A stretch of 64,000 nucleotides of DNA from Edwardsiella anguillarum (lineage in GTDB: Bacteria > Pseudomonadota > Gammaproteobacteria > Enterobacterales > Enterobacteriaceae), in NCBI RefSeq assembly GCF_008801815.1, contig NZ_VZOX01000003.1; one strand, 5' to 3'. Made by a program: the position numbers and the translations under genes. Shown in pieces: positions 51,355-60,253 of this stretch. Each line of letters opens with the position of its first letter. Position 1 is the stretch's first letter. The notes beneath the pieces were generated by a model. It worked only from the letters and a program-made list of their open reading frames with translations. It was not told the DNA's origin and ran no database searches.

Positions 51355-52638
51355 TTAGGCCGACTGCGCCGTGCGGCAGAGGCGGCTGACGCAGGCGGTA
51401 AACAGCGCGCAGCCGCGCGACAGCACCGCGTCGTCAAAGTCGAACTCGGACTGGTGATGGCCCGCGCGCAGATCGGCGCCCAGCACCACATAGGCCGCCT
51501 GGCCGCCGTGCGCCTGCACCCGTTCGACCAGCAGCGTGGCATCCTCGCTGCCGCCAAAGCTGGCCTCTCCGATCCGCAGATCCAACTGCTGGCTAGCGAT
51601 ATCCGCCACCAGCGTCATCAGCGCCGCATCGTTGTGCAGATCGACGGCGCTGCCCATCACCTGATGCTCTACCCGCAGGCCAAAGCTCTGCGCTGCGCCG
51701 TCGGCGATGCGCAGGGCCTGCTGTGCCATGTAGTCATTAATGGTGCGGTTGGCGCCGCGCACCTCCAGCTGCATCTCGGCGTAGGCCGGGATCACGTTAC
51801 GTCCTTCACCGGCGCGCAGGGTGCCAACGTTGATGCGCGACATACCGTCGCCGTGGCGTGGGATCCCCAGCAGCTGCGTGACGCAGTGACAGGCGCCGGC
51901 CAGCGCGTTGGCGCCGCCCTGGGGCATCATCCCCGCGTGGGCCGGCGCGCCGAAAAAGCGCAGGTCCAGCTTGGTGGTGCAGAGGAAGTCGCGCGGATCG
52001 ACGACGATCTCCCCGCTGGGAACCCCCATGCCGATATGGGCAGAGAGGAAGTAGTCGACGTCGTCGAGCAGTCCGCCCTCCGCCACCGGCTTGGCGCCGC
52101 GCACCCCTTCCTCCGCCGGTTGAAACAGCAGTTTTACCGTGCCGCAGAGTCGATCGCGCAGAGCGCAGAGCGCCTGGGCGACGCCGAGCCCGATGGCCAT
52201 GTGGCCGTCGTGGCCGCAGGCGTGCATGCAGCCGGGGTGGCGTGAGGCAAAGTCGGCGGCCCGCGGTGGGTGCTGCGGCGCGTCGCTCTCAGTGACCGCG
52301 ACGCAGTCAATGTCGAAGCGCAGGGCGACGGTGGGGCCCGGCCGTCCGGTTTCCAGCAGGGCGACGCAGCCGGTTAAATCCCCCATCTCCTCCAGCAGGG
52401 CGTCGCTGACCGGATAGCGGCGCGCCCGCGCCAGCCCCTGTGCGACCTCCTCGTCGTTACGTCCCTGGATATGCTCTCGGGAGAGAAAGGCGCTGCCCGG
52501 CAACACCCGGTAGCCTATGGCGCGCAGTATCTCTATCAGCCGTGCGCTAGTGATGAATTCACTCCATCCGGTTTCAGGAATTTGATGGAACATACGGCGC
52601 CAGCGGCGCAGCTGTTCCTGATCGGAAACGGTCATCAT
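51355..52638 (-). CDS. AbgA-like M20 metallopeptidase/aminoacylase
   Basis: The 427-residue amidohydrolase of the M20 family resembles AbgA, a subunit of the p-aminobenzoyl-glutamate hydrolase of E. coli. It has the dinuclear metal motifs MHACGHDGH and QPAEEG and, near the end, GSEDATLLVERVQ and AGHHQSEFDFD, with a lid domain between. Two ATG codons follow GGGAG; the second (52635) has better spacing. AbgB is missing, so the substrate may be another N-acyl amino acid. It is 15 bp after a DcuC-family gene in the same operon. Confidence 0.85.
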   Translation of the reverse strand: MMTVSDQEQLRRWRRMFHQIPETGWSEFITSARLIEILRAIGYRVLPGSAFLSREHIQGRNDEEVAQGLARARRYPVSDALLEEMGDLTGCVALLETGRPGPTVALRFDIDCVAVTESDAPQHPPRAADFASRHPGCMHACGHDGHMAIGLGVAQALCALRDRLCGTVKLLFQPAEEGVRGAKPVAEGGLLDDVDYFLSAHIGMGVPSGEIVVDPRDFLCTTKLDLRFFGAPAHAGMMPQGGANALAGACHCVTQLLGIPRHGDGMSRINVGTLRAGEGRNVIPAYAEMQLEVRGANRTINDYMAQQALRIADGAAQSFGLRVEHQVMGSAVDLHNDAALMTLVADIASQQLDLRIGEASFGGSEDATLLVERVQAHGGQAAYVVLGADLRAGHHQSEFDFDDAVLSRGCALFTACVSRLCRTAQSA

Positions 52639-52653
52639 GATCTCCCTGTGTGA

Positions 52654-53931
52654 TTAAAGGAAAAACAGCGCCACGTACAGCACAGCGACGATAGCGCCCG
52701 GCGCGGTGCGCTTGGCGATTTCGACCGGGCTGACGCCGGCCAGGCCAGCGCAGACGATGGCGGCACCGGCGAGCGGTGACATATTGCGACCCAGGGCCGA
52801 TGCGAGCATGACACCGGCGCCCAGATTATTGATTTCATATCCAAAGTCACCGGCGTGCGGGGTGACGGCCTCATTAAAGGCAAAGGCGGTGGCGTCACCG
52901 GTGCCGGTGATCAGCCCCATCAGGAATGGCCCTAAGGTGCCGCCCCAGCGGGCGAACTCCGGCGAGTCGGTCAGCAGCTGGATAAATGCCTTGATCAGGC
53001 CGACGGCGTTTAACCCTTCGATGAAGACGGCTGCGGCGATGATGATGCCAAGGATGTTGGCGTAAGAGGAGCCCATGCCGTCAAAAAAGCTTTTGGTCAG
53101 GGCGCTGGGGCTGACCCGGGTGATCAGCAGCGCGTAAAGGGAGCCGATGATCATCGCCGCCGGGACGCTCATCTTGCTGCTGCCGAGCCAGCCCAGGCTG
53201 GAGCAGACCAGCAGCAGCACCGGCAGAAACGGAGCCAGGGTCTGCAGATAGAAACGTAGATTGCGTACCGGATCCGCCTGTGCCGCCTCGGCATCCTGCG
53301 CCACAGGGCCTTCAGGGCGGTAGTTAAGGCCGTTGCTGGCAAAGGCCACCAGCGTCAGGCAGACGGCGCAGATAGCGGCGCAGATGACGGTGGTCGGCGC
53401 ATGGTAGAAGACAAAGTCCATCAGCGGCGTTTTAGAGATATGGGAGATAAAGGCATTGTGGGCCACGCCGGGATTCAGGTAGGCCCCCAGCGTGCCGGAG
53501 AGTACGGCGCCGCCGGCGATGGCCGGATGCACCCGCGCGGCGATCAACAACGGGATCAGCGTGGCGCCCACCGCAGCGGAGACTCCGGCGGCGGAGGGGA
53601 TGGCAATACAGATGACAAAGGTGACGGCCACGGCCGTCGGCACCAGCAGAAAGCCGAGTTTACTCAGTCCGCGGGTCAGCAGGCGCACTAGACACATATC
53701 GCAGCCGGTAAATTTCATCACATAGGCAAAGCCCATGCTGCTGCAGATCGATTCGATCAGCCCAGAGGTGGTCATTCGGGTACTGAACGCATTAAAGGCA
53801 TTCATCGGCGCCAGAGAAATAATACATAATAGAATGCCAGCGCCGATAAGCGTAGTGCGGGTATCGTACCGTTTAATCAATAAAACGACCGTAGCAATTA
53901 ATACTACGACGCCTAATATTACCGTCAGCAT
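52654..53931 (-). CDS. DcuC-family anaerobic C4-dicarboxylate-type transporter
   Basis: The 425-residue membrane protein has about 12 hydrophobic segments and DcuC-family signatures: LSGTLGAYLNPGVAHNAFIS in the middle and GTGDATAFAFNEAVTPH and GRNMSPLAGAAIVCAGLAGVSP near the end. DcuC members move C4-dicarboxylates, but some sit with peptidase genes. Here the operon with an AbgA-like hydrolase suggests import of the hydrolase substrate or export of a product. GGGGGAGG precedes the ATG. Confidence 0.83.
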   Translation of the reverse strand: MLTVILGVVVLIATVVLLIKRYDTRTTLIGAGILLCIISLAPMNAFNAFSTRMTTSGLIESICSSMGFAYVMKFTGCDMCLVRLLTRGLSKLGFLLVPTAVAVTFVICIAIPSAAGVSAAVGATLIPLLIAARVHPAIAGGAVLSGTLGAYLNPGVAHNAFISHISKTPLMDFVFYHAPTTVICAAICAVCLTLVAFASNGLNYRPEGPVAQDAEAAQADPVRNLRFYLQTLAPFLPVLLLVCSSLGWLGSSKMSVPAAMIIGSLYALLITRVSPSALTKSFFDGMGSSYANILGIIIAAAVFIEGLNAVGLIKAFIQLLTDSPEFARWGGTLGPFLMGLITGTGDATAFAFNEAVTPHAGDFGYEINNLGAGVMLASALGRNMSPLAGAAIVCAGLAGVSPVEIAKRTAPGAIVAVLYVALFFL

Positions 53932-54070
53932 AAATGCCTCCCCCCAGATTTATGGTTTGTTTTATAGTGGATAAAGTCAGTATCATGGCTATTGATTTAA
54001 CGCAAAAATTGATGGCAGGGTAATATGCTATTAGTTTCACGATGATAAAAAAAACTGATAGGGTGGGGCG

Positions 54071-54997
54071 ATGCGCTATTTGCCAAAAATACAACAGCTG
54101 AAGGTGTTTAATGAGGTTATTCGCAGCGGAAGTATCCGGGCAGCGGCGCGTAAAATGGATCAGTCTCAGCCCGCTTTAACCCGTACACTCAAAGAGTTAG
54201 AGCATCATATGGGGGCGACGCTGTTGATCCGCAGCAACGAGGGCGTGACGCTGACCGACGCCGGAAAATCCTTTGCTATTCGGGCACACCTGATCCTGGA
54301 AGAGCTGGAAAAGGCGGCGGAGGAGGTGGAGCAAATAACCAAAAACGGCCATGGACACGTCGCCTTTGGTATTTCATCTTTATTCGGAATAACTGTGTTA
54401 AATAAAGTGTTAAATGATTTTAAACAGGGATTTCCAGCAACCGTAATTAATGTTAAGGAAGCGCAACTTTCTACATTGTTACCCAGTTTACGTGATGGGC
54501 GGCTCGATTTTGCACTCGGGACATTGACAGATGAGATGCCGCTGGGGGACTTTATTTCGATTCCCCTGTTCGATGCGCCATTTTGTATTGTTGCCAGAAA
54601 AGAGCACCCATTAGCTAATTGTTCTGAGCTGGAGGCGTTGCGTCAGGCGAAGTGGGTAATGCCAGAAACTGATATGGGATATTATCATAACATCCGGCGT
54701 ATTATTCCTTTTGACCATCCGGATAATCCGCACTACCCCATTCTGACGGACTCCACAGTGTGCATCATGAATCTAGTGATGAACGGTGACTATCTGACCA
54801 TTCTGTCGCGCGCGCGGCTGCGCGAGGCCCGCTTCGGCGGCGTGCTGACGGCGCTGCCGATCGGACTGCAGTTTCTGCCGGTGGGGCACTATGGCTTGAT
54901 CTACCCGCGAAAGCGTCCGCTGACGCAGGCCTCACAGGCGCTGATTGAACAGTTTCGCTGGCACTGCCAGCACCATGACTGGCAGCACCCGCAGTGA
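54071..54997 (+). CDS. AbgR-like LysR-family regulator
   Basis: The 308-residue LysR-type protein has an N-terminal winged helix (FNEVIRSGSIRAAARKMDQSQPALTRTLKELEHHMGATLLIRSNEGVTLTDAG in outline) and a periplasmic-binding-protein-like effector domain. Of known proteins it looks most like E. coli AbgR. It is divergent from the DcuC-family/abgA-like operon by 139 bp, which is the usual arrangement for a regulator and its target. It is more AT-rich in its middle than its neighbours. Confidence 0.87.
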   Translation: MRYLPKIQQLKVFNEVIRSGSIRAAARKMDQSQPALTRTLKELEHHMGATLLIRSNEGVTLTDAGKSFAIRAHLILEELEKAAEEVEQITKNGHGHVAFGISSLFGITVLNKVLNDFKQGFPATVINVKEAQLSTLLPSLRDGRLDFALGTLTDEMPLGDFISIPLFDAPFCIVARKEHPLANCSELEALRQAKWVMPETDMGYYHNIRRIIPFDHPDNPHYPILTDSTVCIMNLVMNGDYLTILSRARLREARFGGVLTALPIGLQFLPVGHYGLIYPRKRPLTQASQALIEQFRWHCQHHDWQHPQ

Positions 54998-55030
54998 GGG
55001 GCGCTGCCGCACTTTTTTGCAGGAGGCTAT

Positions 55031-55354
55031 ATGGATTTTTCCACCGCATATCACAGGTTTCAGCAGAGTTTGGACGGAACGGACAGCTACGTGGCCCTGA
55101 GCCGCGATATGCAGGCGCTGATGACGCAGGATGCGCAGAACGCTAGCCTGTATTACACCGTCTATCGTTTTGCCCGTCAGTATGTGCTGCTGTATGAAGA
55201 TCAGGCGATCGATCCCGACTTTGCCCAGCACGCCAAGCGTACGCTAGCGGGGTTTCTAGCGACGCTGGAGGCGGCCTTAAACGGGGCAGAGGCGCCCTAC
55301 AGCGCACTCAATCGGGTGGTGACGGCGTATCTGGCGGGCGATCGCATCTTCTGA
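55031..55354 (+). CDS. hypothetical protein, 107 residues
   Basis: A soluble, helical protein (MDFSTAYHRFQQSLDGTDSYVALSRDMQALMTQ...; FLATLEAALNGAEAPYSALNRVVTAYL) with no signal peptide or membrane span. GCAGGAGG lies 6 bases before the ATG, so expression is likely. It follows the LysR gene by 33 bp and could be co-transcribed. I do not recognise a family. Confidence 0.72.
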   Translation: MDFSTAYHRFQQSLDGTDSYVALSRDMQALMTQDAQNASLYYTVYRFARQYVLLYEDQAIDPDFAQHAKRTLAGFLATLEAALNGAEAPYSALNRVVTAYLAGDRIF

Positions 55355-55399
55355 TCTTGGCGCGGCGACCCCGGCGGCGCAGGATCGCGCCGCGCGCGT

Positions 55400-56128
55400 T
55401 TAGCGTCGCTGCAGCCGTGCGAACTCGGCCTTCGCGGCGGCCAGGTCTCGCTCAAACTGCGGCTGGGCGTGCAGGCTGGCGACAAACGCAGAGCCCAGCA
55501 GGCGTCCCTGATCGACGTCACTTTGCCAGTGCGCGCCGCAGATCACCCGGCTCTGACCAAACTGGTAGCCGCGCTGCAGCAGCGCGTCCTGCCGGGCTGG
55601 ATTGATCTCTGCCAGCACCAGCGCCACCGCCCAGCCCAGCGTGGCATGGCCGGAAGGATAGGAGCCGGAGTCGGCCATCTCTTTATCATATTGAGGGGTA
55701 CAGGTCTGCCCGTGATAGAAGACGAACGGGCGCTGGCGCATATAGTGATGCTTGGCGGAGCGCAGGGTCGGGTTGTGGCTGTCCGCCATCATATTGCTGA
55801 GCAGGCGGTAGATCGCCGGCGTCGCCGCTTCGCTGATGGGCATGCCAAAGGCCGGGGAGAACAGCTCAAGGATCGCCTTGTAGTTACCGTCGCGGGCGGC
55901 CTGTTCGACGCGTTTGGCATCATAGACGGCCCCCGTAGACTGGTAGATGGCCTTGTCCTGCAAAAAGGCGACAGAGTCATAGCCCGGCGGCGGCGGCAGT
56001 ATCTTGACCGCGTTCGGGGCACTCTGTGGCGTCAGGTAGACGTCATGGCCGGCGGCGAATACCTGGCCGACCAGCAGTAGCGCGGTAGAGATAAGCAGCA
56101 GCCGATGCCGATAGCCTGTAAACAACAT
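55400..56128 (-). CDS. phoN: PhoN-like class A non-specific acid phosphatase
   Basis: The 242-residue precursor has a signal peptide ending VGQVFA near residue 25. The full class A/PAP2 signature is present: KHHYMRQRP, GSYPSGHAT and SRVICGAHWQSDVDQGR, giving the catalytic His pair, and two Cys that may form a disulfide. It hydrolyses phosphate monoesters at acid pH in the periplasm. In Salmonella phoN is controlled by PhoP/PhoQ; no PhoP box was checked here. AGAGGATC precedes the ATG. Confidence 0.92.
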   Translation of the reverse strand: MLFTGYRHRLLLISTALLLVGQVFAAGHDVYLTPQSAPNAVKILPPPPGYDSVAFLQDKAIYQSTGAVYDAKRVEQAARDGNYKAILELFSPAFGMPISEAATPAIYRLLSNMMADSHNPTLRSAKHHYMRQRPFVFYHGQTCTPQYDKEMADSGSYPSGHATLGWAVALVLAEINPARQDALLQRGYQFGQSRVICGAHWQSDVDQGRLLGSAFVASLHAQPQFERDLAAAKAEFARLQRR

Positions 56129-56248
56129 GATAGATCCTCTTGCTAACGCGGGTATGCCGTACCGGATCGCCCGCTGATGGACGCGCCATGGATGGCGCGC
56201 TTTCCCGCCGTCGGCGTAGGGGCTCGCGCTCGCCCACGCCGGCAGTGC

Positions 56249-57091
56249 TCAGAGCGTGCCTTCGGCTACCCGATTCGTCAGATGACCGACCCGCTCGATA
56301 TCGACCTCAATGCAGTCACCGGGGTGCATAAACAGCGGCGGCGTGCGCTTTTTACCTACGCCGCCCGGCGAGCCGGTGATGATAACATCGCCGGGGCTCA
56401 GGACGGTAAAAGTGCTGATGTACTCCACCAGGCGACTGATGGGGTGGATCATCGCGGCGGTGCTCTCCTCTTGTACCATACTTCCGTTAAGCCAGGTGCG
56501 GATGCGCAGATGCTGGGGATCGGGGATCTCATCGCGGGTCACCAGCCAGGGACCAAAGGCGCCGGTACGGCTCCAGTTTTTCCCGGCGGTGAACCAGCTG
56601 TGCTGCCAGTCCCGCACCGAGCCGTCCATATAGCAGCTGTAGCCGGCGATATGATCCAGCGCGCGGGCGTGGGGGATCGCGCTCCCGCCGCGGCCAATAA
56701 TGACCGCCAGCTCGCCTTCGTAGTCAAACTCCTGCGACTGCAGCGGTTTTAGCAGCGGCGTCATGTGGCCCGCCTGCGAGTCGGCAAAGCGGATAAACAG
56801 GGTCGGCGCCGGATCCTGCTGGGCGAACTCCCGCCGCTTATCGGGGTAGTTCATGCCGACGCAGAGGATCTTCCCCGGATTGTCGATCACTGGTAAGAAG
56901 GTAATCTGCTCATAGTCGAGATCCGCCGGATAGTGCTGCAGCATCCGTGCCTCCTCCAGCGCCTGGGCGCTCAGCAGGGCCTTTAAATCGGCATAGTAGA
57001 GACCGAGACGGCGCCCGAGATCGATGATGCCATCCGGGCGGGCAATGCCGTAGCTGCGCTGCCCTTGGTACAGATAACTGACAAGTTTCAT
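56249..57091 (-). CDS. fumarylacetoacetase-family hydrolase/decarboxylase
   Basis: The 280-residue protein has the family's catalytic domain from about residue 72 (KILCVGMNYPDKRREF), metal ligands in DYEGELAVIIGR (two Glu) and YSCYMDGSVRDWQ (Asp), and the closing GDVIITGSPGGVGKKRTPP. Members cleave acylpyruvates, decarboxylate oxaloacetate or hydrate 2-oxo acids; the substrate cannot be read from sequence. It follows a 2-hydroxycarboxylate transporter by 40 bp, which points to a malate/citrate/oxaloacetate-type acid. Confidence 0.85.
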   Translation of the reverse strand: MKLVSYLYQGQRSYGIARPDGIIDLGRRLGLYYADLKALLSAQALEEARMLQHYPADLDYEQITFLPVIDNPGKILCVGMNYPDKRREFAQQDPAPTLFIRFADSQAGHMTPLLKPLQSQEFDYEGELAVIIGRGGSAIPHARALDHIAGYSCYMDGSVRDWQHSWFTAGKNWSRTGAFGPWLVTRDEIPDPQHLRIRTWLNGSMVQEESTAAMIHPISRLVEYISTFTVLSPGDVIITGSPGGVGKKRTPPLFMHPGDCIEVDIERVGHLTNRVAEGTL

Positions 57092-57131
57092 GATAGGAAT
57101 AATGTAATGGTTTATAGAATAGTGGGCGCTA

Positions 57132-58490
57132 TCAGAGTAGCACTTTGCCTAAAAATAGCAGGGCCAGCGTGACATTAATCGCGCCGCCGATGCGGGTGGC
57201 TATCTGGGCAAACGGCATCAGCGACATACGGTTGCCCGCGGTGAGGATCGCCACATCGCCGGTGCCGCCCTGGCCGCTTTGGCAGCAGGAGACGATCGCC
57301 ACATCGATCGGGTACATGCCAATCTTCCTGCCGACGATAAAGCCGGTGGCGACCAGCGTCGCGACGGTACAGACGATCACCGCCAGGTTGGCCAGCGTAA
57401 AGGCGTTGACCAGCTCCTGCCACGGCGTGATGGCCACGCCGACGGCGAACAGGATCGGGTAGGTCACGGAGGTGCGGAAGAAATGGTAGACGATCTGCGA
57501 CCCCTGCATGATGCGCGGGGAGACGCCGTGCGCCAGCTTGATCAGCACCGCGACAAACAGCATGCCGACCGGCGCAGGCAGACCGATAAGACGGTGTCCC
57601 AGCATACCGACCATATACAGTAGTACGGCCAGCAGCGCGCCGGAGGCCAGGGCGCTGATATCCAGCTTATCGCTGGCGCGCTCGCTCAGGGCGGCCATCG
57701 GCTCCCCGTCATCGCCGTCGCGGCGCGGCATCAGTTCGCCTTCGCCGGTCAGGTGGGGGAAATGTTTACCCAGCATATTCAGGGAGCCGGCGATGATAAT
57801 CGCCGTCAGGCTGCCGAGCATCACGATGGGGAGAATCCGCCCCAGCGCTACGCCCTGCTGCATATGCAGCAGGGTGGCATAGCCCATGGAGAGCGGAATG
57901 GCGCCCTCGCCGACGCCCCCGGCCATGATCGGCAGGATCAGAAAGAAGAAGGTCTGAAATGGCGCCAGTCCCAGCGCATAGCCCACCCCCATCCCGACCA
58001 GCATACCGGCGATCTCACCGCACAGCATGGGGAAAAATATCCGTAAAAAGCCCTGTATCAGGGTGGTGCGGTTCATGCTCATAATGCTGCCGACGATAAT
58101 GCAGCAAATGTAGAGATAAAGAATATTGGTGTTTTTAAAGAAATGGGTGGTCGAGGTAATCACCGGCTGGGGCAGCAGACCGTAATAGACCAGCGCAGAG
58201 GGGATAAAGGTCGCGCAGATCGCGGCGGCGCCCATTTTACCGACGATCGGCAGGCGCTTACCAAATTCGCCACAGGCAAAGCCAAAGAATGCCAGGGTAG
58301 CAACCATAACTACAATATTATTGGGCAGGCTGTCGTTGATACAGTCGATGGTAATTAAGATACCGGCCAGGACAAATAACGGCAGGGGAATAATCCCCAC
58401 CTTCCAGTTATCCATCAGATTCCACCACAGCGTTTTTAGCGACGGCGCAGGGCTGGCAAGGGTTGCCAGTTTTTCATTAGATGTAGTCAT
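57132..58490 (-). CDS. 2-hydroxycarboxylate transporter family protein (CitS/MaeN-like)
   Basis: The 452-residue membrane protein has the two re-entrant loop motifs of the CitS family, GGVGEGAIPLS near residue 200 and GQGGTGDVAILTAGNRM near residue 410, separated by an acidic cytoplasmic linker (about 255-280). Members exchange or symport citrate, malate or lactate, usually with Na+. The family's substrate Arg may lie in the C-terminal half. It starts an operon with the fumarylacetoacetase-family gene. No two-component system of the CitAB type is adjacent. Confidence 0.88.
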   Translation of the reverse strand: MTTSNEKLATLASPAPSLKTLWWNLMDNWKVGIIPLPLFVLAGILITIDCINDSLPNNIVVMVATLAFFGFACGEFGKRLPIVGKMGAAAICATFIPSALVYYGLLPQPVITSTTHFFKNTNILYLYICCIIVGSIMSMNRTTLIQGFLRIFFPMLCGEIAGMLVGMGVGYALGLAPFQTFFFLILPIMAGGVGEGAIPLSMGYATLLHMQQGVALGRILPIVMLGSLTAIIIAGSLNMLGKHFPHLTGEGELMPRRDGDDGEPMAALSERASDKLDISALASGALLAVLLYMVGMLGHRLIGLPAPVGMLFVAVLIKLAHGVSPRIMQGSQIVYHFFRTSVTYPILFAVGVAITPWQELVNAFTLANLAVIVCTVATLVATGFIVGRKIGMYPIDVAIVSCCQSGQGGTGDVAILTAGNRMSLMPFAQIATRIGGAINVTLALLFLGKVLL

Positions 58491-58779
58491 ATTTCAGCCC
58501 ACCTGTTTTATTGGTGGGACATATATAGCATGCTAATTTTTGATAAAAACGTGATCGTCCCCGGATCCATCGGGGTTATTTAATGTCGTTATTCTGACTT
58601 AACTTGTTTAAATAGAATTAAATTTTGGAATATGTTTTTTATTGAGTTAAATCGTCAGGGATCGCGACAGGCGGGGACGGGCGAGGCACAGGATAGGGGA
58701 GGCCGACGTCGGCGAGGGGAGAACGCGGCCCCTGCGATGGCAGGCGCCGCGTGGATATCCCCGGCGGGGGATATGGCGT

Positions 58780-60249
58780 TTAGTCGGCGCTGCCCTGCGC
58801 CGTGTCGCGCTTTTTACGCGCCATGGCGTATACGGCGCCGATCATGATCACCATCAGCAGCGCGATAAAGGGCAGTACCGACAGCAGCTGGCCGGAGCGG
58901 TAGAAGGTCAGCAGCAGCATAAAGCACCAGCCGCCGAGCATCGGGATTAGGGTGCGGCGCACGATGTCGACCTGTGAGATACCGGCGATACCGGCGACGG
59001 CGATGATCACCCCGGCGATCGGCGAGATGGTGCGTCCCATGCCAGCGGAGATCTGTACCGGCAGGATCATCTCTGCCGTGCTGCCGCCGACACGCTTGGC
59101 GATATCCGGCAGCATCGGCGCGAAAGAGAAGAAGGCGGCGTTGCCGGAGCCCATCAGGGCGGCGATGGTGAAGGTTAACAGCGCCATCAGCAGTACCACC
59201 ACGCCGCTGCCAAAGCCGGCGTTGCTGGCCAGATCCAGCAGATCGTGCACCGCCCCGATCGACTTCAGCCCCTCGGCGAAGGTCTGGCCGGCGACGATCA
59301 GCGTCACCACGGTGGCGAACACCTTACCCATATTGCTGAAGACCACGCTGAGCCCGGCCATCACCGGCTTGGCGGCACGGAAGCGCAGGTATTCGCACAG
59401 CATGGAGAGCGCGACGCTGATCAATACGGCGGTATTCATGTTGATGACGATGGTGCCGACACCCAGTTTGCTGAAGGTCAGCATAAAGAACAGCGGCAGC
59501 ATCGGCAGCAGCACATAGTGCAGCGGTGCATCGCTCTGCGTCTCCTGCAGCTTCTCCTGATCCAGGCTCACCTCCTCGGCCACGGCGCCATCGCGGCGGT
59601 CAAAGTAGCGTTGTACCAGGATATGCAGCAGCGCCACCGCCAGGATGGTCAGCACGGCGACCGGCAGCTGCTGGTGGATAAAGTATTCGGTGATGTCCAC
59701 GCCCGAGGTCTGCGCCGCCATGATGGAGTTGCCGGAGCCGGGGCCGAACTCGATGGCGCAGGTGCTGGCCAGCACCGCCGCCGCCGCCGCACGGCTACAG
59801 CCCAGGCGAGTCAGCACCGGATACAGGGTCGCCATCAACAGCAGGCTTAGCCCGGTGGCGCTGGTGATAAATAGCGACAGCGTTTGGCCGAGGATAAAGG
59901 CGATCCCCAGCAGCAGATAGGGGGAGTTGAGGCGCTGCAGCGGGCGTGCCGTTACCCGCACCAGCGCCTGGCTGGCGCCGATGGCAGACATATACATGGC
60001 AAAGCCGCCGATCAGCATGATCTGCAGTCCAAGGCCACCGCCCATCTTCTGAAACAGCTGGTTGATGTACTCCAACAGGTCAAAGCCGACCCAGCCGGTC
60101 GACTTGTTGATAAAGGTGGCGTCGTTGGTGAAGACGGCGATGGCCATCATCACCAGGCCGCTCAGCAGCAGCACCGCCTGGGGATTATAGTTTTTCAGGA
60201 TCAGTCGTCCGGCAAACAGCACGGCGCACAGCGCGATCAGTAGGCTCAT
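58780..60249 (-). CDS. DcuC-family transporter linked to isoaspartyl dipeptidase
   Basis: The 489-residue protein aligns well with E. coli DcuC (LQRLNSPYLLLGIAFILGQTLSLFITSATGLSLLLMATLYPVL; GSGNAAFFSFAPMLP; GRTISPIAGVIIAVAGIAGIS). About 12 membrane segments are evident. The ATG at 60249 begins 4 bp after the iadA stop, with AAGGAAA upstream; an in-frame TTG seven codons earlier overlaps iadA. It may import iso-aspartyl peptides or export the aspartate released from them. Confidence 0.87.
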   Translation of the reverse strand: MSLLIALCAVLFAGRLILKNYNPQAVLLLSGLVMMAIAVFTNDATFINKSTGWVGFDLLEYINQLFQKMGGGLGLQIMLIGGFAMYMSAIGASQALVRVTARPLQRLNSPYLLLGIAFILGQTLSLFITSATGLSLLLMATLYPVLTRLGCSRAAAAAVLASTCAIEFGPGSGNSIMAAQTSGVDITEYFIHQQLPVAVLTILAVALLHILVQRYFDRRDGAVAEEVSLDQEKLQETQSDAPLHYVLLPMLPLFFMLTFSKLGVGTIVINMNTAVLISVALSMLCEYLRFRAAKPVMAGLSVVFSNMGKVFATVVTLIVAGQTFAEGLKSIGAVHDLLDLASNAGFGSGVVVLLMALLTFTIAALMGSGNAAFFSFAPMLPDIAKRVGGSTAEMILPVQISAGMGRTISPIAGVIIAVAGIAGISQVDIVRRTLIPMLGGWCFMLLLTFYRSGQLLSVLPFIALLMVIMIGAVYAMARKKRDTAQGSAD

Positions 60250-60253
60250 TCTT

